From Streptomyces yangpuensis (GTDB taxonomy: Bacteria > Actinomycetota > Actinomycetes > Streptomycetales > Streptomycetaceae): 64,000 nt of DNA. A program made the translations under genes and the position numbers. Under the pieces are notes generated by a model, which saw only the letters and a program-made list of their open reading frames with translations, ran no database searches and was not told the DNA's origin. Shown here in pieces: positions 34,083 to 42,942 of the stretch. The DNA is taken from the NCBI RefSeq assembly GCF_001005295.1, contig NZ_LBMK01000003.1, forward strand, positions 639,088 to 703,087, in the 5' to 3' direction. Position 1 is the first letter of the stretch. Each line of letters starts with the position of its first letter.

Positions 34083-34438
34083 GCGCGGCTCCGGGTGATC
34101 GTGATGGTCACGTCGTCGAAGGGGACGGTGATGGGCGCGTCCGGCTTGTGGACGACGACCTCCACCTGCGCCACCGCTTCGTGCTTCAGGCACTGCTGGG
34201 CGATCCGCTCGGCCAGGGTCTCGATCAGGTCGACGGGCTCGCCCTGGACCACGTCGACGACTTCCTCGGCGACCACCCCGTAGTGCACGGTCTTCGCCAG
34301 GTCGTCCCCGGCCGCCGCGGGGCGGGTGTCGAGGTGCAGCACGAGGTCGACGATGAAGGTCTGGCCCTCCTCGCGTTCCCGGGGGAAGACGCCGTGGTGC
34401 CCGCGAGCCTTGAGGCCGCGCAGCGCGACACGATCCAC
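34079..34438 (-). CDS. folB: Dihydroneopterin aldolase
   Basis: A 119-residue folate enzyme. The conserved Glu/Lys residues lie in RGHHGVFPREREEGQ and VVVHKPDAPI. GTG 34438 (MDRVALRGLKARG) is chosen because AGGAG is 8 nt upstream; GTG 34447 overlaps that site. It overlaps folK. A hairpin in the upstream gap may separate this pair from folP. Confidence 0.92.
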   Translation of the reverse strand: MDRVALRGLKARGHHGVFPREREEGQTFIVDLVLHLDTRPAAAGDDLAKTVHYGVVAEEVVDVVQGEPVDLIETLAERIAQQCLKHEAVAQVEVVVHKPDAPITVPFDDVTITITRSRA

Positions 34439-34469
34439 GCGAATCACTCCTGCTTTCGTAGGTGCTTGC

Positions 34470-34492
34470 GGCCGCGGGGCTGCCCCGCGGCC
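34470..34492. terminator. Hairpin inside the fol cluster
   Basis: A 10-bp perfect stem (GGCCGCGGGG at 34470-34479, complement 34483-34492) with a CTG loop, between the NTF2-like gene and folB. It could end or attenuate the folP transcript. Confidence 0.55.
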
Positions 34493-34570
34493 ATGGGCCC
34501 GCGCCGAGTGCGGTCGGCGTCGTCCGACTTCGAATTTACCTGCGAAACAGTCCGGCCCCCGCCGTAGGGG

Positions 34571-35014
34571 TCAGGAGGCGGGCTCCTCGTCGTCCTCGTC
34601 GGACTCCGTGAGGACGGGAGAACCGTGGTGGGACCAGAGGCGCCAGCCCTCGGATGTGCGTCGGAACACATTCGTGGCGACGACCAGCTGGCCGACGAGC
34701 GGGCCGAGCTCCCCGCCGTCCTCGGCGGGGCCGCCGCTGAGGATGTTCTCCGTGCACGTCACCAGGGCCGTGTCGCCTATGACGGCCACCTTGGTGTCGG
34801 TGAGGAAGAACTGGATGTACTCGGTGTGGGACATGATCAGCGCGTACGAGCGCAGTACCTCGCCGCGGCCCGAGAGGACCGGCCAGCCGGGGTGCACGCA
34901 GGAGATCTCGTCCTCCAGCCAGAGCGCCGACAGAGCGTCGAAGTCCCCCCGCTCCATTGCCTCGTAGAAGGCCGTGTTGACCTCTTCGACCGCTTCGATG
35001 TCGGTTCTGCTCAC
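34571..35014 (-). CDS. NTF2-like (SnoaL-type) protein
   Basis: A 147-residue cone-shaped-fold protein. The N-terminal helix EVNTAFYEAMERGDFDALSA and the strand with CVHPGWPVLSGR are typical of the nuclear-transport-factor-2-like family. No catalytic role can be assigned. GTG 35014 has AGGAGA 3 nt upstream. It starts 25 bp after the folP stop and is probably co-transcribed. The C-terminal tail is strongly acidic (ESDEDDEE). Confidence 0.8.
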   Translation of the reverse strand: MSRTDIEAVEEVNTAFYEAMERGDFDALSALWLEDEISCVHPGWPVLSGRGEVLRSYALIMSHTEYIQFFLTDTKVAVIGDTALVTCTENILSGGPAEDGGELGPLVGQLVVATNVFRRTSEGWRLWSHHGSPVLTESDEDDEEPAS

Positions 35015-35039
35015 TGTTCTCCTAGTCGTTCGATGAGGG

Positions 35040-35912
35040 TCAGAGTGCCCCTTCCACGGCGCGGGCCACCCGAACCGCGTCGGCGGTCGCCCGTACCTCG
35101 TGGACCCGTACGGCCCAGGCGCCCTGGTGGGCGGCGATCGCGGAGACGGCGGCCGTGGCGGCGTCGCGTTCGCGGGCGGGCGGCGGGGTGGCGTCGCTCC
35201 CGCCGGCCAGGACCCGGCCGAGGAAGCGCTTGCGCGAGGCGGCGACCAGCAGCGGGAAGCCGAGGGCTCGCAGGTCGGCCATGTGCGCGAGCAGGGCCAG
35301 GTCGTGCTCGGCGTTCTTGGCGAAGCCCAGGCCCGGGTCGACGAGGAGCCGCTCGGGGGCGATGCCGCCGGTGACGACCGCCTCGATCCGCGCCCGGAGC
35401 TCGGCGGTGACCTCGGCGATCACGTCGTCGTAGACGGCGAGGCTGTTCATGCCGGCGCTGAAACCGCGCCAGTGCATCACCACGAAGGGCACCTCGGCCG
35501 CCGCCACGGCCGGGATCATGCCGGGGTCGGCGAGGCCGCCGCTGACGTCGTTGACCAGGGCGGCGCCGGCGTCGACGGCCCGGGCGGCGACGGCCGCGCG
35601 CATGGTGTCGACGGAGACGGTGACGCCCTCGGAGGCCAGGCCGCGCACCACGGGGACGACGCGGCGCAGCTCCTCCTCCTCGTCGACGCGGGAGGCGCCG
35701 GGGCGGGTGGACTCGCCGCCGACGTCGACGAGGTCGGCGCCCTGGGCGACGAGGTCGAGGCCGCGCTTGACGGCGGCGGTGGTGTCGAACCAGCGGCCGC
35801 CGTCGGAGAAGGAGTCGGGGGTCACGTTGACGACGCCCATGACCGCGCAGCGGTCCCATTCCGGCAGACCTGCGACCCGGCCCCTGCCGGTGGCTCCGCG
35901 CTTCGTGTTCAT
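35040..35912 (-). CDS. folP: Dihydropteroate synthase
   Basis: A 290-residue TIM-barrel enzyme that joins the pterin and p-aminobenzoate; the sulfonamide target. Both signatures are present: VMGVVNVTPDSFSDGG (near 24-39) and GGESTRPGA (near 65-73). The ATG at 35912 has no ribosome binding site, and TACCCT lies 6 nt upstream, so it appears leaderless. It is the first gene of the minus-strand folate cluster. Confidence 0.95.
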   Translation of the reverse strand: MNTKRGATGRGRVAGLPEWDRCAVMGVVNVTPDSFSDGGRWFDTTAAVKRGLDLVAQGADLVDVGGESTRPGASRVDEEEELRRVVPVVRGLASEGVTVSVDTMRAAVAARAVDAGAALVNDVSGGLADPGMIPAVAAAEVPFVVMHWRGFSAGMNSLAVYDDVIAEVTAELRARIEAVVTGGIAPERLLVDPGLGFAKNAEHDLALLAHMADLRALGFPLLVAASRKRFLGRVLAGGSDATPPPARERDAATAAVSAIAAHQGAWAVRVHEVRATADAVRVARAVEGAL

Positions 35913-35918
35913 GGGTCC

Positions 35919-35924
35919 AGGGTA
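35919..35924 (-). promoter_or_regulatory. Candidate -10 (TACCCT) for a leaderless folP transcript
   Basis: On the minus strand TACCCT, 6 nt, then the folP ATG. No Shine-Dalgarno sequence is present. Confidence 0.45.
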
Positions 35925-36014
35925 GGGCTGACCTGGATATGACAGCCCCTGTCACCGTTTCCGCCCCCTGGCCCCGCAGGGTCCATGAGGGCCACGGGGT
36001 CCGGGCCGGGCACG

Positions 36015-36050
36015 CCGAAGGCCCGGTCAGGGCGCTGACCGGGCCTTCGG
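36015..36050. terminator. Hairpin terminator after the MprF-like gene
   Basis: A 16-bp perfect stem (CCGAAGGCCCGGTCAG at 36015-36030, complement 36035-36050) with a GGCG loop, just downstream of the minus-strand gene ending at 36075. Confidence 0.85.
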
Positions 36051-36074
36051 GGGGTGTCGCGGGTCCGGCGGGGA

Positions 36075-37925
36075 CTACGCGGGCTGGACCTCGCGCTCGG
36101 CCTGCTTCGGGACGGGCGCCATCAGGTTGTGCGTGCAGGTGCGGACCGGCTTGGGACGGCGGCGGCTGGCGAAGAGCCGCGGCAGGGCCAGCGTCACGAA
36201 GCCCTCGGCCTGCATCGCGGCGAAGCCGATGCGGGGCAGGTCGCGGGTGGCGCGGAAGACCACGAAGCGCGGCTCCCAGCGGGGGCGGAACTTCGCGTTG
36301 AACTTGTACAGCGACTCGATCTGGAACCAGCGGGAGAGGAAGACCAGCAGGCTGCGCCACATCCGCAGGACGGGGCCGGCGCCGATCTTCTCGCCGCGGG
36401 CCAGCGCGGAGCGGAACATCGCGAAGTTCAGCGAGACCCGCTCGATGCCCAGGGAGGGGGCGGCCTCCAGGGAGGCCACGATCAGCAGCTCGTTCATGCC
36501 GGGGTCGGCGCCGCGGTCACGGCGCATCAGCTCCAGCGACATGCCGTCCTTGCCCCACGGCACGAAGTGCTGGATGGCCTTCAGGTCGCCGAAGGGGCTG
36601 GTGTCGCCCTCCTCGACGCGGTGCGCCGTGGCGATGAAGCAGTCGCCGTCACCCGGGTCGCCGACCCGGCCCAGGGCCATCGAGAAGCCGCGCTCGGTGT
36701 CGGTGCCGCGCCACGCTTCGGCGGCGCCGCGGACCTGCTCCAGCTCCTCCTCGGTCAGCTCGCTGACCCGGCGGACCTTGGTGGTGTAGCCGTTGCGCTC
36801 GATGCGCTTCACCATCTGGCGGACATTGCGCATGGCACGGCCCGAAAGGGAGAAGTCTTTGACATCGACAATCGCCTCGTCACCCAGCTCCAGGGCGTCC
36901 AGGCCGGTCTCGCGGGTCCAGACCTCGCCACCGGTCTCGCTGCAGCCCATGACGGCCGGGGTCCAGGAGTGGGCCTTGGCCTCCTCCATGAACCGCTCGA
37001 TCGCGCCGGGCCACGCCTCGACGTCGCCGATCGGGTCGCCGGAGGCGAGCATCACGCCGGAGACGACGCGGTAGGTGACGGCGGCCTTGCCGCTGGGGGA
37101 GAAGACGACGGCCTTGTCGCGGCGGAGCGCGAAGTGGCCGAGAGAGTCGCGGCCGCCGTGCCTGGCGAGGAGCCCGCGCAGCTGGGCCTCGTCGTCTGCG
37201 GTGAGCCGGGCGGCCGGGTGCTCGGGGCGGAAGGCCAGGTAGATGGTGGTCAGCGCGGTCAGCATGCCGAGCGCGCCGAGGGAGTAGCCGACGGTCCAGG
37301 ACACCCGGCCCGCGTAGTCGACGGGGCCCTCGAACCCGAACAGGCCGTAGACGACGTGGGTGATCTGCTCGTACAGGCTGGGGTTGCCGACGACCTTGCC
37401 CGGGTGGACGTTGACGATGACCAGTCCGAGGCCGATGGAGCCCGCGCTCATGAGGACGAAGTTCGCGAGCGCCTTCCAGCGGCTGCGGGGGTCGGGCAGC
37501 GCCTTGAACTCGGCCTGGTGGCGCAAGAGCAGCGCGAGGAGCACCGCCGCGATGACCACGCTGATGACCGAGTGGCGGTAGACGAACTGCGCGGCCGCGC
37601 CCGCGGGCAGCAGGACGACGGCGGCCCGCCAGGCGCGCCGCTTGTGCCGCTTGAGGCCGTGCGCGAGCAGCAGGAGCAGGACGCCCGCGCTGATGGACAT
37701 GGCAGCCGCGAACGGGCCGAGGGAACCCGGGAGCACCTCGGTGACCGCGTGGATCCGGCTGTGCCGGAAGCGGGGGAAGACACCCGCCGCGATGTCCAGA
37801 AGGCCGACGATCGTGACGGCCGTACCTACCAGGCCGGGCACCGACTCAGGCTGTGGGCCTCTGAGGATTCGGCGGACCCGGCTCGGAACCTGTCCCGACT
37901 TATCGCCATCTATCCTGCTAGACAT
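36075..37925 (-). CDS. MprF/LysX-like phosphatidylglycerol lysyltransferase domain protein
   Basis: A 616-residue membrane protein. About six membrane helices lie in residues 30-230, followed by an LPG synthetase C-terminal domain (DUF2156, about 240-560; GDPIGDVEAWPGAIERF, FSLSGRAMRNVRQMVKRIE). It probably transfers an amino acid, likely lysine, from tRNA to a phospholipid, lowering the surface negative charge. The helix set is shorter than full MprF flippases. The ATG at 37925 has CGGGAAG close upstream. It is divergent from the esterase gene across 152 bp. Confidence 0.85.
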   Translation of the reverse strand: MSSRIDGDKSGQVPSRVRRILRGPQPESVPGLVGTAVTIVGLLDIAAGVFPRFRHSRIHAVTEVLPGSLGPFAAAMSISAGVLLLLLAHGLKRHKRRAWRAAVVLLPAGAAAQFVYRHSVISVVIAAVLLALLLRHQAEFKALPDPRSRWKALANFVLMSAGSIGLGLVIVNVHPGKVVGNPSLYEQITHVVYGLFGFEGPVDYAGRVSWTVGYSLGALGMLTALTTIYLAFRPEHPAARLTADDEAQLRGLLARHGGRDSLGHFALRRDKAVVFSPSGKAAVTYRVVSGVMLASGDPIGDVEAWPGAIERFMEEAKAHSWTPAVMGCSETGGEVWTRETGLDALELGDEAIVDVKDFSLSGRAMRNVRQMVKRIERNGYTTKVRRVSELTEEELEQVRGAAEAWRGTDTERGFSMALGRVGDPGDGDCFIATAHRVEEGDTSPFGDLKAIQHFVPWGKDGMSLELMRRDRGADPGMNELLIVASLEAAPSLGIERVSLNFAMFRSALARGEKIGAGPVLRMWRSLLVFLSRWFQIESLYKFNAKFRPRWEPRFVVFRATRDLPRIGFAAMQAEGFVTLALPRLFASRRRPKPVRTCTHNLMAPVPKQAEREVQPA

Positions 37926-38077
37926 CGCTTCCCGTTGCTCCGCGAGAGATCAAGTGGCCGAAGGCCGCGACAGCCTCCGGTGTGTGGTGCGTCCCTTAGG
38001 ACGACAGCGGCGGGGAACGGGTTCACTCTTCCGCCGGAAATTTCCAGTCCTGCCATCAGAAAGTCGACTGACTGCTC

Positions 38078-39187
38078 ATGGGTCTCACCAGTAATACGGT
38101 CCTGGCGCTGGCCGTCCTCGCCGGTGTGCTGCTGTTCGCGGCCACCATCTGGTTCTGGCCGAAGCTCTCCGGCCGCACCTGGCGTGCGTTCACCGGCCGG
38201 ATCGGGCTCCTGCTGGCGACCCAGCTGGCGCTGTTCTCGGCTGTGGGGCTCGCGGCCAACAAGTCCTTCCTGTTCTACGGTTCCTGGGCCGACCTGTTCG
38301 GCCAGGAGACGTCGATGGGCAAGGTCGTCGACCACTCGATGAGCAGCAAGGACATCAAGGTCGTCGACAAGCAGAAGCTGGACGTGCCCGGCGGCGCCAA
38401 GCCCCAGGTGGGCGGTCAGATCCTGAAGGTCGCCATATCCGGGCAGAAGTCGAAGATCACGAGCCCGGGCTACGTCTGGCTCCCGCCGGAGTACTTCCAG
38501 CCGCAGCACAAGGACGAGAACTTCCCGGCGTCCATCGTCCTGACCGGCTACCCGGGCACCGCCGAGAACCTGATCAAAGGGCTCGACTACCCGATGAAGG
38601 CGTTCAGCCTGTCCAAGTCGGGCAAGATGAAGCCGATGATCCTGGTCATGCTGCGCCCGACGGTGGCGCCGCCGCGCGACACCGAGTGCGTCGACATCCC
38701 CGACGGGCCGCAGACCGAGACCTTCTTCGGGGTGGACCTCCCGCAGGCCATCCAGGACACCTTCCGGGTCGGCAAGAAGCCCGAGAACATGGGCTTCATC
38801 GGTAACTCCACGGGCGGTTACTGCGCCCTGAAGATCGCCGCGCACTACCCGCAGACCTTCGGTGCCGCCGCGGGTCTGTCCGCGTACTACGACGCTCCGG
38901 ACGACCCGACGACCGGTGACCTGTTCCACGGGGACGCGAAGCTGAAGAAGCGCGCGGACATCCTGCACGTCATGGAGAACAAGAAGCCGGCCGGTACGTC
39001 CTTCCTCGTCACCAGCAGCGAGAAGGGCGAGCCGAACCTCGCGGACACCAGGAAGTTCATCAAGAAGGTGCAGGGCCCGGACCGGGTCTCGTCCATCATC
39101 CTCGACAGCGGCGGCCACAACTTCAACACGTGGCGCCGTGAGATCCCGCCGATGCTGACGTGGATGAGCAGCCGCATCCAGGCCTGA
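38078..39187 (+). CDS. Membrane-anchored alpha/beta-hydrolase (esterase D/mycolyltransferase-like fold)
   Basis: A 369-residue protein with two N-terminal membrane helices (about 7-27 and 40-62) and an extracytoplasmic hydrolase domain. The nucleophile S244 lies in GNSTGG, and the catalytic His is in GGHNFNTW near 347. It resembles the esterase/antigen-85 fold group. The substrate is unknown. Being divergent from an MprF-like gene suggests a cell-envelope role. It starts ATG GGT CTC at 38078 with a weak ribosome binding site. Confidence 0.85.
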   Translation: MGLTSNTVLALAVLAGVLLFAATIWFWPKLSGRTWRAFTGRIGLLLATQLALFSAVGLAANKSFLFYGSWADLFGQETSMGKVVDHSMSSKDIKVVDKQKLDVPGGAKPQVGGQILKVAISGQKSKITSPGYVWLPPEYFQPQHKDENFPASIVLTGYPGTAENLIKGLDYPMKAFSLSKSGKMKPMILVMLRPTVAPPRDTECVDIPDGPQTETFFGVDLPQAIQDTFRVGKKPENMGFIGNSTGGYCALKIAAHYPQTFGAAAGLSAYYDAPDDPTTGDLFHGDAKLKKRADILHVMENKKPAGTSFLVTSSEKGEPNLADTRKFIKKVQGPDRVSSIILDSGGHNFNTWRREIPPMLTWMSSRIQA

Positions 39188-39217
39188 CGTCCGGCCGCGC
39201 GGTGCGACAGCGGGAAC

Positions 39218-39243
39218 AGGGGTCCGACCGGGGTCGGGCCCCT
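39218..39243. terminator. Hairpin terminator between convergent esterase and ABC ATPase genes
   Basis: AGGGGTCCGACC (39218-39229) pairs with GGTCGGGCCCCT (39232-39243) with one U-G pair, followed by TTTCT. Confidence 0.7.
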
Positions 39244-39285
39244 TTCTCGTGCTCCCGTCTCATGCCCCCGTTTCATGCCCCTGCC

Positions 39286-40248
39286 TCATGCCTCCTGCAA
39301 CTCGGCCCGGCGCAGTGCCCGGTGGACGCCCTCCGGGGTCAGTATGCCGGCCAGCTCGCCGGTGGCCGGGTCGGTGACGCCGATGCGGCCCGAGTCCTCC
39401 TGGAGCAGCGCGGCGAGCGCCTCGCGCAGCGTCGCCCCGAGGGGCACCGACGCCTGCGGGCGGGTCCCCTCCGCCGGTGCCAGGTCGCCGGCCCCGAGCG
39501 GGGTGACGGCGAGCCGCCTGAGCCCGCGGTCGGCGCCGACGAAGGAGGCCACGTACGGGGTGGCCGGGGCTCCCAGCACCGCCGCCGGGCGGTCGAACTG
39601 CTCGATGGTGCCCGTCCCGTAGACGGCGATGCGGTCGCCGAGCCGGATGGCCTCCTCCAGGTCGTGCGTGACCAGCAGGACCGTTTTGCGCACGGTCCTC
39701 TGCAGGGCCAGGAACTCGTTCTGGAGCCGCTCGCGCACCACCGGGTCGACCGCGCCGAAGGGTTCGTCCATCAGCAGGACCGGCGGGTCGGCGGCGAGCG
39801 CGCGGGCCACTCCGACGCGCTGGCGCTGCCCGCCGGACAGCTGCTCCGGGTACCGGCTCCCGTACACCGACGGGTCCAGCCCGACCAGTTCGAGGAGTTC
39901 CGCCGCCCGGGCGCGGGCCGCGGCCCTGGGGGTGCCGGTCAGCTGCGGCACGGTCGCGGTGTTCTCCAGCACGGTCCTGTGCGGGAACAGCCCGACCTGC
40001 TGGATGACGTACCCGATCCGGCGGCGCAGTTCGACCGGGTCGGCGGCGGCGATGTCCTCGCCGCCCAGCAGGATCCGTCCGGAGGTCGGGTCGATGAGCC
40101 GGTTGACCATCTTCATCGTGGTCGTCTTGCCGCAGCCGGACGGTCCGACCAGCGTGACCAGCTCTCCCTCCGCCACCTCGAAGGACAGGTCCTCGACGGC
40201 CGTCGTCCCGTCGGGGTAGCGCTTGGTCACATGCTCGAATCGGATCAC
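39286..40248 (-). CDS. Osmoprotectant (quaternary amine) ABC transporter ATPase
   Basis: A 320-residue OpuCA/ProV-type ATPase. Walker A is GPSGCGKTT (35-43), the signature LSGGQ lies at 137-141 and Walker B is VLLMDEP (157-163). A C-terminal pair of CBS-like segments (ATLREALAALLQEDSGRIGV) senses ionic strength in this family. GTG 40248 (MIRFEHVTKRYPDG) has AGGAAAG 8 nt upstream. The permease and binding-protein genes run divergently from 40398. Confidence 0.9.
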   Translation of the reverse strand: MIRFEHVTKRYPDGTTAVEDLSFEVAEGELVTLVGPSGCGKTTTMKMVNRLIDPTSGRILLGGEDIAAADPVELRRRIGYVIQQVGLFPHRTVLENTATVPQLTGTPRAAARARAAELLELVGLDPSVYGSRYPEQLSGGQRQRVGVARALAADPPVLLMDEPFGAVDPVVRERLQNEFLALQRTVRKTVLLVTHDLEEAIRLGDRIAVYGTGTIEQFDRPAAVLGAPATPYVASFVGADRGLRRLAVTPLGAGDLAPAEGTRPQASVPLGATLREALAALLQEDSGRIGVTDPATGELAGILTPEGVHRALRRAELQEA

Positions 40249-40397
40249 ACACCCATCTTTCCTCACAGGCGTGGTCCGTATGTGAAGGGAGTGTTGCCCC
40301 CTGCGAAAGATTCCGGCCACCGGGAGTGAGGGGGGTTAGGGTCGTTCACGGCCGTACGGTCGAGCATCTGTACGTTCGGTGACGGGGGGTGAGATGG

Positions 40398-41114
40398 GTG
40401 TCGGGGCAGAACTGCCTGGTGGCGAACGACTGGATCTGCTGGGACTACGTCACCTCCCGCTCCCGGGAACTCACCGACGCCACCGTCGAGCACGTGTGGA
40501 TCACCGGCGTGTCCGTCCTGATCGGCCTGCTCGTGGCCGTGCCGCTGGCCCTGCTGGCCCGCCGCGGCCGGCACTGGGCGGCGCCCGTGCTCACCTTCAC
40601 CACCCTGCTCTACACGGTCCCGTCGCTGGCCATGTTCTCCCTGCTGCTGCCCGTCTTCGGGCTCTCGGCGGCGCTGGTCGTGACCGGTCTGGTGCTGTAT
40701 TCGCTGACCATCCTGGTCCGCAACGCGCTGGCCGGCCTGGAGGCCGTCCCCGAGGAGGTACGGGAGGCCGCGCGCGGCATGGGGTACGGCCCAGGGCGGC
40801 TGCTGTGGCAGGTCGAACTGCCGCTGGCGCTGCCCGCGCTGCTCGCCGGCGTCCGGATCGCCACGGTCTCGACGGTCGCGCTGACCACGGTCGGCTCCAT
40901 CGTCGGCAAGGGCGGCCTGGGCAACCTCATCGCGCCCGCGGTGAGCAGCTCCTTCAAGGCGCAGGTGCTCACCGCCTCGGTGCTGTGCGTCCTGCTCGCG
41001 CTCGGCGCGGACCTGCTGCTGCTCGGCCTGCAGCGGCTGCTCACGCCGTGGACCCGTACCGGCGCCCGTACCGGCGCCCGGGCCCGGCCGTCCGTACCGG
41101 CGAAGGGGGCCTGA
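40398..41114 (+). CDS. Osmoprotectant ABC transporter permease 1
   Basis: A 238-residue OpuCB-type permease with about five to six helices. The EAA coupling loop is EEVREAARGMGYGPGRLLWQ, followed by VELPLALPALLAG. GTG 40398 is preferred, with GGGGGG 8 nt upstream; GTG 40389 sits inside that site. The stop is 4 bp before the next permease ATG, so both are one operon. Confidence 0.88.
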   Translation: MSGQNCLVANDWICWDYVTSRSRELTDATVEHVWITGVSVLIGLLVAVPLALLARRGRHWAAPVLTFTTLLYTVPSLAMFSLLLPVFGLSAALVVTGLVLYSLTILVRNALAGLEAVPEEVREAARGMGYGPGRLLWQVELPLALPALLAGVRIATVSTVALTTVGSIVGKGGLGNLIAPAVSSSFKAQVLTASVLCVLLALGADLLLLGLQRLLTPWTRTGARTGARARPSVPAKGA

Positions 41115-41118
41115 CGGC

Positions 41119-41790
41119 ATGGGTGCGGTGGCAGGGGCCTGGGACTGGCTCGCGGACGGCGCCAACTGGGCCGGGGAGAACGGTGTCTGGCACCGGCTCG
41201 CCGAGCACGTCTGGGTCAGCGGGCTCGCCCTGGCGATCGCCTGCGCGATCGCGCTGCCGGCCGGCCTGTACCTCGGCCACCTCGGCCGGGGCGGCACCCT
41301 CGCGGTCAACGTCTCCAACGCCGGTCGGGCCGTTCCGGTCTTCGCGGTGCTGGCGCTCTTCATGGTCTCCCCGCTGCGCAACGCGGGCTACCTGCCGACG
41401 GTCGCCGCCCTCGTGCTGTTCGCCGTACCGCCGCTGCTGACGAACGCGTACGTGGGCATGCGCGAGGTGGACCGCTCGGTGGTGGAGGCCGCCCGCGGGA
41501 TGGGCATGTCCGGCGGGCAGCTCTTCTGGCGGGTGGAACTCCCGCTCGCGCGCGGCCTGGTGATGACCGGGCTGCGCTCGGGCGCCGTGCAGGTCGTCGC
41601 CACCGCCACGATCGCGGCCATGGTCGGCCAGGGCGGTCTCGGCCGGATCATCACCGCCGGCTTCAACACGTACAACACCCCGCAGGTCGTCGCCGGGGCC
41701 CTGCTCGTGGCGGCGCTGGCGCTGCTGGTGGAGGGCGTGCTGGTGGCGGCGGACCGGCTGCTGCTGCCCCGGGCCGGCGCCCACCGCTGA
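41119..41790 (+). CDS. Osmoprotectant ABC transporter permease 2
   Basis: A 223-residue OpuCD-type permease. Its EAA loop is SVVEAARGMGMSGGQLFWR followed by VELPLARGLV, parallel to permease 1, with which it should form the heterodimeric channel. It starts at ATG 41119, 4 bp after the previous stop. An unusual C/T-rich tract follows before the binding-protein gene. Confidence 0.88.
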   Translation: MGAVAGAWDWLADGANWAGENGVWHRLAEHVWVSGLALAIACAIALPAGLYLGHLGRGGTLAVNVSNAGRAVPVFAVLALFMVSPLRNAGYLPTVAALVLFAVPPLLTNAYVGMREVDRSVVEAARGMGMSGGQLFWRVELPLARGLVMTGLRSGAVQVVATATIAAMVGQGGLGRIITAGFNTYNTPQVVAGALLVAALALLVEGVLVAADRLLLPRAGAHR

Positions 41791-41793
41791 TCC

Positions 41794-41855
41794 CCGTCCC
41801 CGTCCCGTCCCCCTTATCCCCCTCCTTCTTCTCATCCCTCTTCCCCTCTCTTCGA
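41794..41855 (+). other. Polypyrimidine tract between permease and binding-protein genes
   Basis: About 60 nt that is almost entirely C and T on the plus strand (runs such as CCCCCTCCTTCTTCTC), ending just before the GGAG ribosome binding site of the lipoprotein gene. It is unlike the surrounding DNA and may limit read-through or form an unstructured leader. Confidence 0.6.
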
Positions 41856-41868
41856 ACGGAGCAAGTCC

Positions 41869-42846
41869 ATGACCAAGACCACGCGCGTCCTCGGCGCGTC
41901 CCTGGGCGTCCTGGCCCTGACGGTGTCGCTGGCCGCGTGCGGCGGTGACAGCCTGGAGAAGAGCAAGGAGGGCGGCGGCGCGGCCCCGGCGGCGGACGGC
42001 AAGGGCGGCCTGGTGATCGGCGCGGCCGGGTTCACCGAGTCGAACGTGCTGGCGGAGCTGTACGCGCAGGTCCTGAGGGACGCCGGCTACACCACGTCCG
42101 TCAAGACGGTGAACAACCGCGAGCTGTACGAGCCGTCGCTGGAGAAGGGCGAGATCGACGTCGTCCCGGAGTACGCGGCCACGCTCGCGGAGTTCCTCAA
42201 CGCCAAGGTCAACGGGCCGAAGGCACCCGAGGAGAAGCCCGTCGCGTCGAGCGACGTCGCGGCGACGGTCGCGGGCCTGGAGAAGCTCGCGGCCCCGCTC
42301 GGGCTGAAGGTGCTGCCCGCGGGCGCGGCGGTCGACCAGAACGCATTCGCGGTGACCAAGGAATTCGCCGCGAAGAACAACCTCAAGTCCCTTTCCGATC
42401 TTGGTAAGTCGGGACTGCAGGTGAAGATCGCGGCAGGCGACGAATGCGCGGTCCGTCCCTTCTGCGGCCCCGGACTGACGAAGACATACGGAATTCAGGT
42501 TTCCGGTATTGACCCGAAGGGCGTCGGCACCCCGCAGGCCAAGCAGGCCGTCAAGGACGGCGTCGACCAGCTCGTGCTCACCACGACCACGGACGCCACC
42601 CTCGACAGCTTCGGCCTGGTCCTGCTGGAGGACGACAAGAAGCTCCAGAACGCCGACAACGTGCTGCCGGTGGTCAACGCCAAGGACGCCGGCGCCCCCG
42701 AGGTCGCGGCCGCGCTGGACAAGCTGACCAGGGTGCTCACGACCGCCGACCTGGTCGACCTGAACCGGAAGGTGGACGCCGAGCGCGCCAAGCCGGCCGA
42801 CGTCGCGAAGGCCTACCTGGAGGCGAAGGGCCTTCTGAAGAAGTAG
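41869..42846 (+). CDS. Osmoprotectant-binding lipoprotein of the ABC transporter
   Basis: A 325-residue extracytoplasmic solute receptor. The signal peptide ends in the lipobox LAAC (cysteine near residue 24). The OpuAC-type core begins LVIGAAGFTESNVLAELYAQ, and RELYEPSLEKGEIDVVPEY is typical of choline/betaine receptors. ATG 41869 has ACGGAG 10 nt upstream. It is the third gene of the plus-strand permease operon. Confidence 0.9.
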   Translation: MTKTTRVLGASLGVLALTVSLAACGGDSLEKSKEGGGAAPAADGKGGLVIGAAGFTESNVLAELYAQVLRDAGYTTSVKTVNNRELYEPSLEKGEIDVVPEYAATLAEFLNAKVNGPKAPEEKPVASSDVAATVAGLEKLAAPLGLKVLPAGAAVDQNAFAVTKEFAAKNNLKSLSDLGKSGLQVKIAAGDECAVRPFCGPGLTKTYGIQVSGIDPKGVGTPQAKQAVKDGVDQLVLTTTTDATLDSFGLVLLEDDKKLQNADNVLPVVNAKDAGAPEVAAALDKLTRVLTTADLVDLNRKVDAERAKPADVAKAYLEAKGLLKK

Positions 42847-42942
42847 CGGCCGCCGGTCGAAGGGGAATGCGGGGTAACTGCCCGGGAACAGATTGCCGGG
42901 TGGGTATCCCGCACGACCCCCACGCCCTGTAAATTTCAGGCC

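Noticed and set aside
37926..38077. Sigma-E type promoter in the MprF-like/esterase gap
   Set aside because: GGAAC occurs at 38017-38021, but no matching -10 at 16-18 bp was found, so it is not claimed.
42872..42907. Stress sigma factor promoter (GGGTAA and GGGTAT boxes) before the coiled-coil protein gene
   Set aside because: The boxes resemble sigma-B type -10 elements, but no -35 at the right distance could be identified with confidence.
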